Shown here: positions 53,573 through 62,637 of the stretch, piece after piece
Position numbering within the stretch: position 1 is the stretch's first letter
Layout: each line of letters opens with the position of its first letter
Assembly: GCF_902374955.1 (NCBI RefSeq)
Contig: NZ_CABKRX010000051.1
Span: 1 to 64,000, forward strand
DNA from: Bacillus massilioanorexius
Lineage (GTDB): Bacteria > Bacillota > Bacilli > Bacillales > DSM-1321
Direction of reading: 5' to 3'
Length of the DNA stretch: 64,000 bases
Notes under the pieces: model-generated
The model's database searches: none
The model's input: only the letters and a program-made list of their open reading frames with translations
What the model was told of the DNA's origin: nothing
Program-made: the position numbers and the translations under genes

Positions 53573-54385
53573 CTATTTCAACCAGTGACTAGGAGGAGTT
53601 AAATATTCAGGAAGTTTCGTATATTTATTTCCCTTAGCTGAGTTGATTTGTGATTGTGTCAAAAAGATGCCATCTGTTAAATCAGCGTTACTCAAATCTG
53701 TATCTCTTAAGTCTGCACCAATAAAATCAACTTTTCGTAAATCAGCATTACTTAAATTAGCCGCAATCAATAAGGTCCCTCGTAAACTTGCACCTCTAAA
53801 ATCGACACCGTATAAATTTGCTCCTAAATAGTCTAATCCTTTTTTTATTTTTCTTTTTTTATTTCTTTCAACAAATTGTTTTCGAACTAAATCACTAGTC
53901 ATGACTAATAACTCGTTTACATTATTACGATGACCTGGTATATCTAAATGTAATATTTCCTCAGGCGATCGATTTGTCATTTCTACTGTTTTATCATAAG
54001 CGTTTTTTAAAGCCTTTCGAAAAGTTTTTGTCTCTGGTAATTCAAACGCTTGACTTAGATAGCAGATCATTTCATGCAACTGTTGAACAATAGGAAATAC
54101 AGCAAACATTTCACTAGTCTTATCAGTATTTCTTCGCCAATCTACTCCTTGATAAATAGTTTGTGAAACATGTTGTCCAGCTCCAAAACATTCATAAGAC
54201 ACACATCCACGAAACCCTTTTTCTCTCAATTGATTATGTATAACACATCGATATTCCGAATTTAAATTCCTACAAGGATCTCCACCATCTTTATCAAATG
54301 CAAAATCTGATGATTTAGCATATGGCAGAGCTACACAACATAATCCAAAACATTTATCACAATCAGATGTTAAGTATTTATCCAT
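53573..54385 (-). CDS. Cys-cluster plus pentapeptide-repeat protein
   Basis: A 270-residue two-part protein. Residues 1-65 are Cys-rich: CDKCFGLCC near 9-17, then CRNL, YRCVIH, GCVSYECFG, as in metal-binding UPF0153/YkgJ-like proteins. Residues about 185-245 form a short right-handed quadrilateral helix of pentapeptide repeats: GANLYGVDFRGASLRG, then ANLSNADLRKVDFIGADLRD and TDLSNADLTDG. The middle is helical. Function unknown; pentapeptide proteins may mimic DNA or serve as scaffolds. The start ATG at 54385 follows AGGAGGTG. Confidence 0.8.
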   Translation of the reverse strand: MDKYLTSDCDKCFGLCCVALPYAKSSDFAFDKDGGDPCRNLNSEYRCVIHNQLREKGFRGCVSYECFGAGQHVSQTIYQGVDWRRNTDKTSEMFAVFPIVQQLHEMICYLSQAFELPETKTFRKALKNAYDKTVEMTNRSPEEILHLDIPGHRNNVNELLVMTSDLVRKQFVERNKKRKIKKGLDYLGANLYGVDFRGASLRGTLLIAANLSNADLRKVDFIGADLRDTDLSNADLTDGIFLTQSQINSAKGNKYTKLPEYLTPPSHWLK

Positions 54386-54618
54386 TTAAGAACACCTCCT
54401 ATGCATACTTTACTTTTCATTATTCACATTCATTTCGTATATCTAAAAATTCTCTCAAAAAAATTAGAAAATACCGAATCACAAAAGTTTTCTTTATTAT
54501 AAACCGTTCACTCTATTATGTCGAAGCTACTATTTCTATTTTAACGGTATTTTAAAAGACAGTATCGAAGTCGATACTTTCCTTCGTCAACTTGAGCTTT
54601 TATAATAAAACTTCTCTT

Positions 54619-56253
54619 CTAGCATTCACTTTTGGAAAGTTTCATTTTTGCCCACGAATAGGCTCCTTCGAAAGATTGCATGGTTCCATTTCTAAGCCAA
54701 AAGGTTCTTTGAGATAATTTATCTAAAAAGTATCGATCATGAGAAACGGCAAGTATTGTCCCTTCAAAATCTTCCAATGCAGATTCCAATGCTTCTTTTG
54801 AATCTATATCTAAATGATTGGTTGGTTCATCTAATATTAAAAAGTTAAGATCCGCGTACATTAATTGAGCTAAGCGTAATCTCATTCTTTCTCCACCGCT
54901 TAGACCACCTACCTTTTTGAAAACAGAAGGACCATAAAATAAAAATTTTGCAAGAATATGTCTCGCCTCTCCCTCTGATACGGCTACTTCTTCCCTAAAT
55001 GCATCTAAAAGAGTCATATCTGGATTACGATAAACATGGTGCTGTGACAAATAACCAATTTTCACATTACTCCCCACTTTTACCTCTCCTACATCAGGTT
55101 GAATCTCTTTCATAATGATTTTAAGCAAAGTGCTTTTCCCTGTACCATTATTTCCAACAATACAAGCTCTTTCTTTATATTTAAGAAGCATACTGATACT
55201 ATCAAAAAGAAATTCATCATTATATATTTTAGCAATATCCTTCAATACAATAACGTCCTTACCGCTTCGATTCTCTCCTTCAAATTGTAAGTTCATTTTT
55301 TTTCGCTCAAGAATAGGCTTCTTCACTTTAACCATACGATCAAGAGCTCTTTGCATATTTGTAGCCCTTTTATGCAATCCTTCACTTGGAGGATTAGATC
55401 GATTCGCCCATTCTCTTAACCGTTTAATGGCCTCTTTCATTTTCTTAATCTTTTTTTGCTGTTCTTGATATTCTTGAAATTCTAGCATTAATTTTTTCTC
55501 TTTTTCCAAAACAAATCCAGAATAATTTTGATAATAAATATTCAACTCACCGTCTTCTAAGTCAAATATTTTGTTTACAACTTGGTCTAAGAAATAGCGA
55601 TCATGAGAAACAATAATGACAGTTCCAGTATAATTTTTCACATATTCTTCTAACCATTCTACAGCACTAATATCTAAATGATTAGTTGGTTCATCAAGCA
55701 GTAATATATCTGGTTGCTTTAAAAGAATATAAGCTAAACTAACCTTTGTTTTCTCTCCACCACTTACTTGAGAAAAAGGTAAGGACATTAATTCTTGTAA
55801 AGCTAATCCATTGCAAACTCTGTCTATTTTCGATCCTTTCTCATATCCTCCTAATTCTAAAAATGAATCTTGAAGTGCACCATATTCATGCATGTATTTA
55901 TTTAATTGTTCATCATTACATCCATTAGCCATTTGCTCTCCTAAATAGTTCAAACGCTCTTCTATTGCATTCATTTCTACAAAAGCAGATTCTAAAACGT
56001 CTCTACAAGTCCATTCGAAATTAAAGTGAGGTATTTGAGATAAATATCCAATTACTGCCCCTTTTTTAATAGAAATGGTTCCTTCATCTGGTGTATCAAC
56101 TGCTGATAATAGTTTTAAAATAGTGGTCTTACCACTTCCGTTCGTTCCTACTAAACCAATTCGATCCTTCTCATATACTTCGAACGACATTTTATGATAA
56201 ACAGGATTTCCTGCAAACATTTTACTAACAGAATGAAAAGCACAAGCAATCAT
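54619..56253 (-). CDS. ABC-F ATPase, possible ribosome-protection (antibiotic resistance) factor
   Basis: A 544-residue cytoplasmic protein with two ABC domains and no membrane part. Walker A motifs are GTNGSGKTT (about 36-44) and GNNGTGKST (about 360). Signatures QVSGGEKTKVS and GLSGGERMRLR and two LLLDEPTNHLD/LILDEPTNHLD boxes follow, with an inter-domain linker (about 255-320) rich in Lys/Arg that can reach the peptidyl-transferase centre. AAAGGAG 9 bases before the ATG sets the start. An upstream leader ORF and hairpins suggest drug-responsive attenuation, as for Vga/Msr/Vml-type genes. Housekeeping ABC-F function is the alternative. Confidence 0.8.
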   Translation of the reverse strand: MIACAFHSVSKMFAGNPVYHKMSFEVYEKDRIGLVGTNGSGKTTILKLLSAVDTPDEGTISIKKGAVIGYLSQIPHFNFEWTCRDVLESAFVEMNAIEERLNYLGEQMANGCNDEQLNKYMHEYGALQDSFLELGGYEKGSKIDRVCNGLALQELMSLPFSQVSGGEKTKVSLAYILLKQPDILLLDEPTNHLDISAVEWLEEYVKNYTGTVIIVSHDRYFLDQVVNKIFDLEDGELNIYYQNYSGFVLEKEKKLMLEFQEYQEQQKKIKKMKEAIKRLREWANRSNPPSEGLHKRATNMQRALDRMVKVKKPILERKKMNLQFEGENRSGKDVIVLKDIAKIYNDEFLFDSISMLLKYKERACIVGNNGTGKSTLLKIIMKEIQPDVGEVKVGSNVKIGYLSQHHVYRNPDMTLLDAFREEVAVSEGEARHILAKFLFYGPSVFKKVGGLSGGERMRLRLAQLMYADLNFLILDEPTNHLDIDSKEALESALEDFEGTILAVSHDRYFLDKLSQRTFWLRNGTMQSFEGAYSWAKMKLSKSEC

Positions 56254-56504
56254 ATATCATTTCTCCTTTATAGCTCACTAGTCAATTATTTTTGATTTTC
56301 TATAACTCTTGATAATGAAGCTAGTCACTAACCCTATTTCAGTACAACAACAGCCTTTTGAACAAAAAATTCATATTCACTTCTAAAATTGTCATTCAAT
56401 CAATGACTCTTTGGTCACAATCCTTTCGTTTCTCCCACCAGAATCTCCCGAATTTCCTCCTATTCAATTTCTTGTTGAAGATTAACAGCAAGAAGCCTTC
56501 TACT

Positions 56505-56548
56505 AAAAAAAGCCATAGGCAGAGCAATAACAGCGCTCTACCTATGGC
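56505..56548 (-). terminator. Terminator in the leader of the ABC-F gene
   Basis: GCCATAGG and AGAGC (56512-56525) pair with GCTCT and CCTATGGC (56535-56548), with A-G or A-C mismatches between, followed on the minus strand by seven T. It lies about 250 bases before the ABC-F start and after the leader peptide ORF: the position of an attenuator. A weaker hairpin with a T6 tail lies at 56582-56603. Confidence 0.7.
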
Positions 56549-56654
56549 CTTCAAAAAAGACAAATGTAAAAATGGGTACACAAAAAAGAGCCTTTCAGCT
56601 CCCTTCGAAAATCAAGCTATGTGTATAGTAGGTGAAGAGACACTAACGTTCTGT

Positions 56655-56777
56655 TTAATATGCAATTGTTCTAAAAAAGGACAGACTTCTCCCTTGAACA
56701 AATGCACCATGAAAAATCGCACAACAAATATAGAGAAACTCCAAAAATTGCATGCGTATTTCTACAGAACGTACCAT
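56655..56777 (-). CDS. Leader peptide ORF upstream of the ABC-F gene
   Basis: A 40-residue frame starting at the ATG at 56777, 11 bases after a perfect AAGGAGG. It reads MVRSVEIRMQFLEFLYICCA and so on, ending FFRTIAY. It resembles no protein I know. Translated before a terminator and an ABC-F gene, it fits a regulatory leader peptide on which ribosomes stalled by an antibiotic would alter the downstream fold. Confidence 0.5.
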   Translation of the reverse strand: MVRSVEIRMQFLEFLYICCAIFHGAFVQGRSLSFFRTIAY

Positions 56778-56820
56778 TAGTCTCAACACCTCCTTATTAG
56801 TAATATTTAGTATATTCTTT

Positions 56821-56849
56821 ATTTTAATATCTTGTTAAAAAAATAGCAA
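56821..56849 (-). promoter_or_regulatory. Promoter candidate of the ABC-F leader
   Basis: On the minus strand TTGCTA, 17 bases, TAAAAT. Transcription would start near 56814, about 37 bases before the leader ORF start. An overlapping TTAACA...TATACT with an 18-base spacer is an alternative. Confidence 0.4.
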
Positions 56850-56926
56850 GACTGACTCCAAAAGGATGATTATCTTATATCATATTGTGGAATAAATAGG
56901 TAAAACAGAAGATAAGGAGCTGAAAT

Positions 56927-57661
56927 ATGTTTACTTTATATTTAAATATCGTAACGTTCATTCTTGTTCTTATTGTAAACTTCTTTGCAGAAACCATACC
57001 CTTAAATGATCAAACAACTGGTGAAATTTCTAATAAACTAGATGTTATCCTGACTCCAGCTGGATTTACCTTCTCCATTTGGATAGTTATATACATTCTT
57101 GTCGGTATTTGGGTGTTTAGACAGATCCCTTCTAATCGAAGAAATTTAAGACTTTACCGTGCGACTTCACCTTATTTTATTATAAGCAACTTATTAAACT
57201 GTGCCTGGATATTCTTATGGCATTATGAACAATTTCTAGCATCCGTCATTATCATGCTACTCCTTCTTCTATCTTTAATATTTGTGTATCAAAGAATTCA
57301 CAAGGCAGAACATGATTTCATAGACCTCTTTCCATTCTCTATTTATTTAGGATGGATTACAGTAGCTACCTTTGTAAATATAGCATACTACGTTAAATAT
57401 TTAGGTTGGAATGGCTTTGGATTATCAATGACTTTATGGTCTTTCATCATTCTGATTATGATTGCTGTTATCACCATATTGTTTCGACTTTATCAAAATG
57501 ATTGGGCTTATCCGCTCGTCATTTCCTGGAGCCTAATCGGTATCGGAGTAAGTAATTTACAAACTCATACTTTTATCGCCTATTTTTCCTTTTTTCTGGC
57601 TCTTCTTATTGTTATCTTGCTGCCATTTATAAAAGAAAGAAAGCGATCATATTGGAGATGA
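56927..57661 (+). CDS. TspO/MBR-like tryptophan-rich membrane protein
   Basis: A 244-residue membrane protein with about seven helices. LTPAGFTFSIWIVIYILVG (about residues 43-61) is the hallmark start of TspO helix 1-2, and NCAWIFLWHYEQ and SLYLGWITVAT-like segments with several Trp follow. It is longer than classical TspO (about 160 residues) and resembles the extended Bacillus form annotated as tryptophan-rich sensory protein. TspO proteins bind porphyrins and tetrapyrroles; the role here is unknown. GATAAGGAG sets the start. Confidence 0.62.
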   Translation: MFTLYLNIVTFILVLIVNFFAETIPLNDQTTGEISNKLDVILTPAGFTFSIWIVIYILVGIWVFRQIPSNRRNLRLYRATSPYFIISNLLNCAWIFLWHYEQFLASVIIMLLLLLSLIFVYQRIHKAEHDFIDLFPFSIYLGWITVATFVNIAYYVKYLGWNGFGLSMTLWSFIILIMIAVITILFRLYQNDWAYPLVISWSLIGIGVSNLQTHTFIAYFSFFLALLIVILLPFIKERKRSYWR

Positions 57662-57673
57662 TTAACCTATTAA

Positions 57674-57711
57674 TAAGCAGTGTAAATACAGTCATTTTGC
57701 ACTGCTTATTC
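57674..57711. terminator. Terminator between the TspO-like and methionine lyase genes
   Basis: AAGCAGTG pairs with CACTGCTT between convergent genes; T/A-rich on both sides. Confidence 0.65.
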
Positions 57712-57724
57712 TAAACAATCATAC

Positions 57725-58921
57725 TTACTTATTGGATGCTAGTGATTTTAAAGCTTGATTAAGATCTTTCCATATATCCTCCCATGCTTCAAGGCCAATA
57801 GATAAACGAATCAATCGATCATTAATTCCCATGAGATCTCGTTCTTGTTGAGGAATGCCAGAATGAGTCATAGTTGCAGGATGCTGTATTAACGTTTCCG
57901 TATCCCCTAAACTTACCGCAAGCTTAATTAATTGAAGTGAATTTAAAAAATGCTGTGCCTCTTCTTTACCTCCTTCAATCTCAAAAGAAATAACTGCTCC
58001 ACTTTTCTTCATTTGTTTCTGCTTAATGAAATAGTCTTCATGCTCTTCATTACCAGGATAATAAATTGCCTTTACTTTTGGGTGCTTTTTCAACAAGCGA
58101 AAGATTTTTTCTGCATTTTTGCAATGGCGATCCATTCGAACTGGTAAGGTTTTAAGTCCACGAATAAGCAACCAAGCATCAAATGGTGACATGATTCCCC
58201 CGATATCCTTTTGAGTTGTTCTTTTAACTTTTTCCATAAACTCTATAGAGCCGACTGCTATTCCAGCTACGACATCGCCATGTCCTCCAATATATTTAGT
58301 TGCACTATGAACAACAACGTCACAACCAAGCTCTAATGGCCTTTGTAAATAAGGTGTAGAAAAAGTATTATCAACTACTACGCAAATACCTTTTTCTTTA
58401 GCAATTTTTACAACTAATTCTAAATCAATCATCTTCATCGTTGGGTTAATAGGCGTTTCAATATATATGCAAGATGTTGTTGGCTGTATAACACGTCTAA
58501 TTTCTTCTTCTGACTCTAAAAAACTAAATGTATGATTGATTTGATATTTTTCTTTCATCAGATGAAGTAATCCAAAAGTACACCCATAGATTCCTTGTGA
58601 GCACACGATATGATCACCAGATTCTGTCAATGAAAGTAAAACAGCAGATACCGCTGCCATCCCTGATCCAAAAGCAAGTGCCGCTTCACCGGACTCTATT
58701 AAAGCCATTTTCTTTTCTAATATTTCAACAGTTGGATTGCCTAATCGTGAATAGATATATCCACTCTCATCACCAGCAAAGCGTCTTTCTCCAATCTCTG
58801 CCTGATCAAAAATAAATGTAGAGGTTTGATATATAGGTACAGAAAGACTCCCACTATGCTCCCTAGGCTCATATCCAGAATGAATAACTGCTGTTTCGAA
58901 ATTATTAAATTTTTTCATCAT
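57725..58921 (-). CDS. mgl: Methionine gamma-lyase
   Basis: A 398-residue PLP enzyme of the Cys/Met metabolism family. SATKYIGGHGDVV carries the PLP-binding Lys; SRLGNPTVEILE and AFGSGMAAVSA are cofactor contacts. YGCTFGLLH has the active-site Cys that distinguishes methionine gamma-lyase from cystathionine enzymes, which have other residues there. It would split methionine into methanethiol, 2-oxobutyrate and ammonia. The ATG pair at 58921 follows AAAGGGG. Cystathionine gamma-lyase/synthase is the alternative. Confidence 0.75.
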   Translation of the reverse strand: MMKKFNNFETAVIHSGYEPREHSGSLSVPIYQTSTFIFDQAEIGERRFAGDESGYIYSRLGNPTVEILEKKMALIESGEAALAFGSGMAAVSAVLLSLTESGDHIVCSQGIYGCTFGLLHLMKEKYQINHTFSFLESEEEIRRVIQPTTSCIYIETPINPTMKMIDLELVVKIAKEKGICVVVDNTFSTPYLQRPLELGCDVVVHSATKYIGGHGDVVAGIAVGSIEFMEKVKRTTQKDIGGIMSPFDAWLLIRGLKTLPVRMDRHCKNAEKIFRLLKKHPKVKAIYYPGNEEHEDYFIKQKQMKKSGAVISFEIEGGKEEAQHFLNSLQLIKLAVSLGDTETLIQHPATMTHSGIPQQERDLMGINDRLIRLSIGLEAWEDIWKDLNQALKSLASNK

Positions 58922-59106
58922 AAAATAACCCCTTTGCATTTCTTCTGCCTATATTAGTGTATGTATAAAAACATAAAAATGAATTAGATAAGGAGTAAAA
59001 CTTTAATCGCAGGAAATATCCGATCATCTACTACTTAAAAATAATCAAGTGTAACTGTTGATAATACCTTCCTCTCACCTTTTGAAACGGAAGAAGGAAC
59101 AACGAC

Positions 59107-59155
59107 AAAAAACGGCAGTCAAAGGAATTATTACTCTTTTGACTGCCGTTTTGCT
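59107..59155 (-). terminator. Terminator after the DEAD-box helicase gene
   Basis: AACGGCAGTCAAA pairs with TTTGACTGCCGTT, followed on the minus strand by a T6 run. Confidence 0.85.
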
Positions 59156-59158
59156 TAA

Positions 59159-60373
59159 TTATTTTTTGGGAGTTTTCTTAAATGTTTTCATAGGCTTTTT
59201 GGCTGGTTTATTTTTTGGCTTTTTAGTGTGCGAATCTTGGCGCTCATCAACAATTCGACCATGATAAAACTCTTTTTTCTCAACTGTAATATTTAACTTC
59301 TTAGCCAATTGCTTTAATTCTTTTTCTTCAGATGCAGTGATAATACTAATGACTGTTCCATTGTTTCCTGCTCGACCCGTTCTCCCTGAACGGTGTGTAT
59401 ATTGCTCAAGTGTTCTAGGTAAATCAAAGTGAACAACTGTAGTTAAGCCTTTAATATCTAATCCTCTTGCTGATACATCCGTAGACAACATCATTGGATA
59501 TATTCCTTTACGGAATCCCTTAATAGCCTTTTCTCTTTCGCTTTTGGTGGATTCAGCATGTAACACAGCTATATCCATTTGCTTATATTTTAGCTTTGTT
59601 GCAATGAAATCGATATCTCCTATATCCTTCATAAATACCAAAGCCTTCATATCATGTAGACGAGCAATTTTTTCTAAAATAAATACCTTATCGCGTTTTT
59701 CACAAACAAAATAGAAATGATCTACTTTTCCAGAAAAATTCTCATCCTTTTGCACTGTAAGTATTTCTGGCGTCTTCATGATTTGTTTCATTTGTTCTGT
59801 AATCTCATTTGTTACAGTTGCAGAAAATAATAGTAACTGACGTGTATCTTTCATAGTACTTTTAATAATAGACATTACAGTATCATAATGCTCAGGAACA
59901 ATTAAAGTATCTCCTTCATCTAGGACAATTGTTTTTACTTCATGCATTTTTAATTTCTTTTGGTTCAGTAATTCTTCAATTTTCCCAGGAGTACCTACAA
60001 TAATTTGCGGCTTTTTCTTTAATTTTTCAAGCTGCCTTTTTGTATTGGCCCCCCCTATGAATGAAGCACTTCGAATCCCACTATTCATCGTCCACTTTAA
60101 TACTTCATCATAAATTTGCATAACTAACTCTCGTGAGGAAGCTAAAATGACAACTTGAGCATTTGCTACATCACTATCGATTTTTGATAGTAACGGTAAT
60201 AAATATGCCAAAGTTTTTCCTGTCCCTGTAGGTGATTGCGCTATTACATCTGAATCATTGATAATTAAAGGAAATGTCTTTTCTTGAATATCTGTCGCTT
60301 TTTGAAATCCTTCTTTTTCCCATGCCTGCTGAATAAAAGGCGGTAATTCTTTTATAAATGAAGAGTTTGTCAT
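59159..60373 (-). CDS. yfmL: DEAD-box RNA helicase YfmL
   Basis: A 404-residue RNA helicase. Q-motif FQKATDIQEKTFPL, motif I SPTGTGKT, motif Ib GTPGK, motif III SATV, and motif VI HRSGRTGRAG near residue 335 are all present. Motif II is DEGD (VLDEGDTLI) instead of DEAD; YfmL of Bacillus subtilis also departs here (DETD). LKKMHEVKT-like and RDIG segments fit YfmL. A Lys/Pro-rich tail (KKPKNKPAKKP) may bind RNA. YfmL is linked to ribosome assembly and cold tolerance. Confidence 0.85.
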   Translation of the reverse strand: MTNSSFIKELPPFIQQAWEKEGFQKATDIQEKTFPLIINDSDVIAQSPTGTGKTLAYLLPLLSKIDSDVANAQVVILASSRELVMQIYDEVLKWTMNSGIRSASFIGGANTKRQLEKLKKKPQIIVGTPGKIEELLNQKKLKMHEVKTIVLDEGDTLIVPEHYDTVMSIIKSTMKDTRQLLLFSATVTNEITEQMKQIMKTPEILTVQKDENFSGKVDHFYFVCEKRDKVFILEKIARLHDMKALVFMKDIGDIDFIATKLKYKQMDIAVLHAESTKSEREKAIKGFRKGIYPMMLSTDVSARGLDIKGLTTVVHFDLPRTLEQYTHRSGRTGRAGNNGTVISIITASEEKELKQLAKKLNITVEKKEFYHGRIVDERQDSHTKKPKNKPAKKPMKTFKKTPKK

Positions 60374-60744
60374 TTACTGTTCTCCTTAAATCTCACTTTT
60401 AAAATATATAGTTCTATTTTCAACTTTTTCTAATATATTATCAAGTCCATCAAATGTCTATAAGAAAACCTCAATAGTCCTGCTGGAAAATATTAAAGAC
60501 TTCATCTCAGGAAAAAGGATGTTTCGAATTGTATCAAGCAGGACCAGAATAGCAGATACGATGTTTTACCAAACATATATACCTGAAAGGTTACATCTCC
60601 CATACAAATGTCTTAAAAACGTGATTATTAGCTATGACCCAAGCTTGCCTACAATGATTATTCTCTAATCTGTCCAATAAATCCTAAAACAATTTAAGAG
60701 AACGTTCTATAAGTGTTTTTTTAGAACGCTCTCTTCTCTATTGT
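60374..60744. other. Intergenic region with long-range and local hairpins
   Basis: No gene. TCCTGCT (60478) and AGCAGGA (60537) form a wide stem. At 60696-60735 AGAGAACGTTCTA pairs with TAGAACGCTCTCT (one wobble), followed by TCT-rich sequence. Confidence 0.4.
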
Positions 60745-60915
60745 TGGTAAAAACCTTAAAATGGTTGTCGATCACTATCTAAAATGTGTAACATTACCTT
60801 TTTTAAAGAAATGTAACCATACACTAACAATTCAAGTGTTTTCAAAGAATGACCCCCATTTAAAGCGTAGGGACCTCCAAAAAGTGATTAGAAATCGCTT
60901 TTTGGACAGCCCCGT
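60745..60915 (+). repeat. Dispersed intergenic repeat, copy D (diverged)
   Basis: Shows GTGTAACATTACCTTTTTTA, then ACAC, TTTAAAGCGTAGGGACC and the hairpin CCAAAAAGTGATT/AATCGCTTTTTGG before ACAGCCCC. The order of blocks matches copies B and C, but the sequence is more diverged and the T run is replaced by GTCC. It lies downstream of putP (minus strand). Confidence 0.55.
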
Positions 60916-60925
60916 CCGATTCTAG

Positions 60926-62392
60926 TTATTCTTTTGTTTGTCTCACTGCCTCATTATATTCATCTATAATATCATCTGATGGCTTTGGTGAAACAAGGCT
61001 CACAAGGATAATAGCTGCTGCTCCTGCAATGAAGCCCGGTATAATTTCGTATACTGCCGAAAGCGATTCGAAGCTTTCCCATACAATTACTGTTACCGTA
61101 CCAGCAATCATACCAGCTAAGGCACTCCACTTAGTCATACGTTTCCAGTAAAGACTGATGAGAACAACAGGTCCAAACGCTGCCCCGAATCCTGCCCACG
61201 CATATCCTACTAATTCTAATATCGTATCGCTAGGATTTAGAGCTAAAAATAAAGCAATAACGGAAACGACTAATACCGCCATTCTTCCGACAAATACTAA
61301 TTCTTTATCCGATGCTTTTCTCTTAAAAAATGCTTTATATATATCTTCAGTGAGTGCACTAGATGTTACAAGTAATTGTGAAGAAATTGTACTCATTACA
61401 GCAGCCAATATGGCAGCAAGTAAGAAGCCTGTTATAAGTGATGGAAATAATTGTTCTGCTAATACAATGAATACTGTTTCTGAATTAGCAAGTGTTTGAT
61501 CAGTCACATGAAAATAGGCAATTCCAACTAATCCAGTAAACATAGCACCAACAACAGAAAAAATCATCCAAATCATTCCTACACGTCTTGCCTTTTTTAT
61601 TTCCTTCACACTAGAGATAGCCATAAAACGAACAATAATATGTGGCTGTCCAAAATAACCAAGACCCCATGCTAATAACGAAACAATGCCAATTACAGTC
61701 GTACCTTGAAATGCTTGTAATAACGTAGGATCAATATCTCGAATAACGTCAAAGGTAGTACTTGGACTACCGACATTCACTATTGTTACAGTTGGCACGA
61801 TGATAAGTGCTAAAAACATAATGAGACCTTGCACGGAATCTGTCCAACTAACCGCTAAAAATCCTCCAAATAACGTATATAAAATAACTACACCTGCTGT
61901 TAAGAGAATTCCCATTTTATAATCGATTCCAAAGGCTGTCTTGAATAGTTCACCACCTGCTACCATACCTGATGATGTATAAAAGGTAAAAAAGATAATG
62001 ATTACGATAGCGGAAGTAATTCTCAAAATTCTTGTTTGATCCTTAAAACGATTTTCAAAATAATCTGGAATGGTAATAGAGTTCCTAGCTATTTCTGTAT
62101 ATGTTCTAAGTCGTGGAGCTACATAAAGCCAATTCAAATAAGCTCCAATTGTTAGACCTATCACGATCCATCCTGCACTTAAACCAGTGAGATACATTGA
62201 ACCTGGTAAACCCATTAACAACCAACCACTCATATCAGAAGCCCCAGCACTTAGAGCCGTAACTACTGGCCCTAGTCCCCGTCCCCCTAGCATATAATCG
62301 GAGAGGTTTGATGTTTTTTTATAAGCTGCGTATCCAAGAATAAGCATTCCTGCCAAATACACAAGTATGGAGACAACTACCCCTAACTCCAT
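60926..62392 (-). CDS. putP: Sodium/proline symporter
   Basis: A 488-residue member of the sodium/solute symporter family with about 13 helices. ASDMSGWLLMGLPGSMY in helix 2 carries the Na+ and proline-binding Asp/Ser region. TYTEIARNSITIPDYF, the GFLAVSWTDSVQG segment and WAGFGAAFGPVVLISLYWKR complete the PutP/OpuE signatures. It imports proline with Na+, as nutrient or osmoprotectant. Divergent from brnQ across 300 bases. Confidence 0.9.
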   Translation of the reverse strand: MELGVVVSILVYLAGMLILGYAAYKKTSNLSDYMLGGRGLGPVVTALSAGASDMSGWLLMGLPGSMYLTGLSAGWIVIGLTIGAYLNWLYVAPRLRTYTEIARNSITIPDYFENRFKDQTRILRITSAIVIIIFFTFYTSSGMVAGGELFKTAFGIDYKMGILLTAGVVILYTLFGGFLAVSWTDSVQGLIMFLALIIVPTVTIVNVGSPSTTFDVIRDIDPTLLQAFQGTTVIGIVSLLAWGLGYFGQPHIIVRFMAISSVKEIKKARRVGMIWMIFSVVGAMFTGLVGIAYFHVTDQTLANSETVFIVLAEQLFPSLITGFLLAAILAAVMSTISSQLLVTSSALTEDIYKAFFKRKASDKELVFVGRMAVLVVSVIALFLALNPSDTILELVGYAWAGFGAAFGPVVLISLYWKRMTKWSALAGMIAGTVTVIVWESFESLSAVYEIIPGFIAGAAAIILVSLVSPKPSDDIIDEYNEAVRQTKE

Positions 62393-62565
62393 TTAAATCC
62401 CCCTTTTATCTCATTCAAATATAATGAAAATGATATATCAATTAAATAATACATTATTTTTTAGAATAGCAAGAAAATTTAAATTTGTTAAGAATAATAG
62501 CTTGTATGAAACTATTAACATTACTTTATACGTCATTTTTAGTCTCCAACTAAAATTTATAATAG
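62393..62565. other. putP side of the putP/brnQ divergent region
   Basis: Very AT-rich (long A/T runs), with no gene and no clear hairpin. The putP promoter must lie here, but no unique hexamer pair stands out. Confidence 0.3.
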
Positions 62566-62593
62566 TTTAAAATTTTTTAAAAAATAGTATAAT
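62566..62593 (+). promoter_or_regulatory. Promoter candidate of brnQ
   Basis: TTTAAA (62566-62571), 16 bases, TATAAT (62588-62593). Start of transcription expected near 62600. Confidence 0.45.
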
Positions 62594-62600
62594 TCACTAT

Positions 62601-62615
62601 ACATTTAGGAAAATT
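62601..62615. promoter_or_regulatory. CodY-box-like sequence near the brnQ transcription start
   Basis: ACATTTAGGAAAATT matches the CodY consensus AATTTTCNGAAAATT with three mismatches. CodY senses branched-chain amino acids and commonly represses brnQ in Bacillales, so the position fits, though one half is weak. Confidence 0.35.
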
Positions 62616-62637
62616 AATATTATATTATAAACTCTAC

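Noticed and set aside
55099..55468. Two plus-strand frames inside the ABC-F gene
   Set aside because: Antisense to an intact ABC-F coding region with all motifs.
56358..56780. 140-codon plus-strand frame in the ABC-F leader
   Set aside because: Antisense to the leader ORF and terminator hairpins, no ribosome-binding site; composition matches structured non-coding DNA.
61158..61499. 113-codon plus-strand frame
   Set aside because: Antisense to putP membrane helices; low-complexity Ala/Asn/Thr composition typical of shadows.
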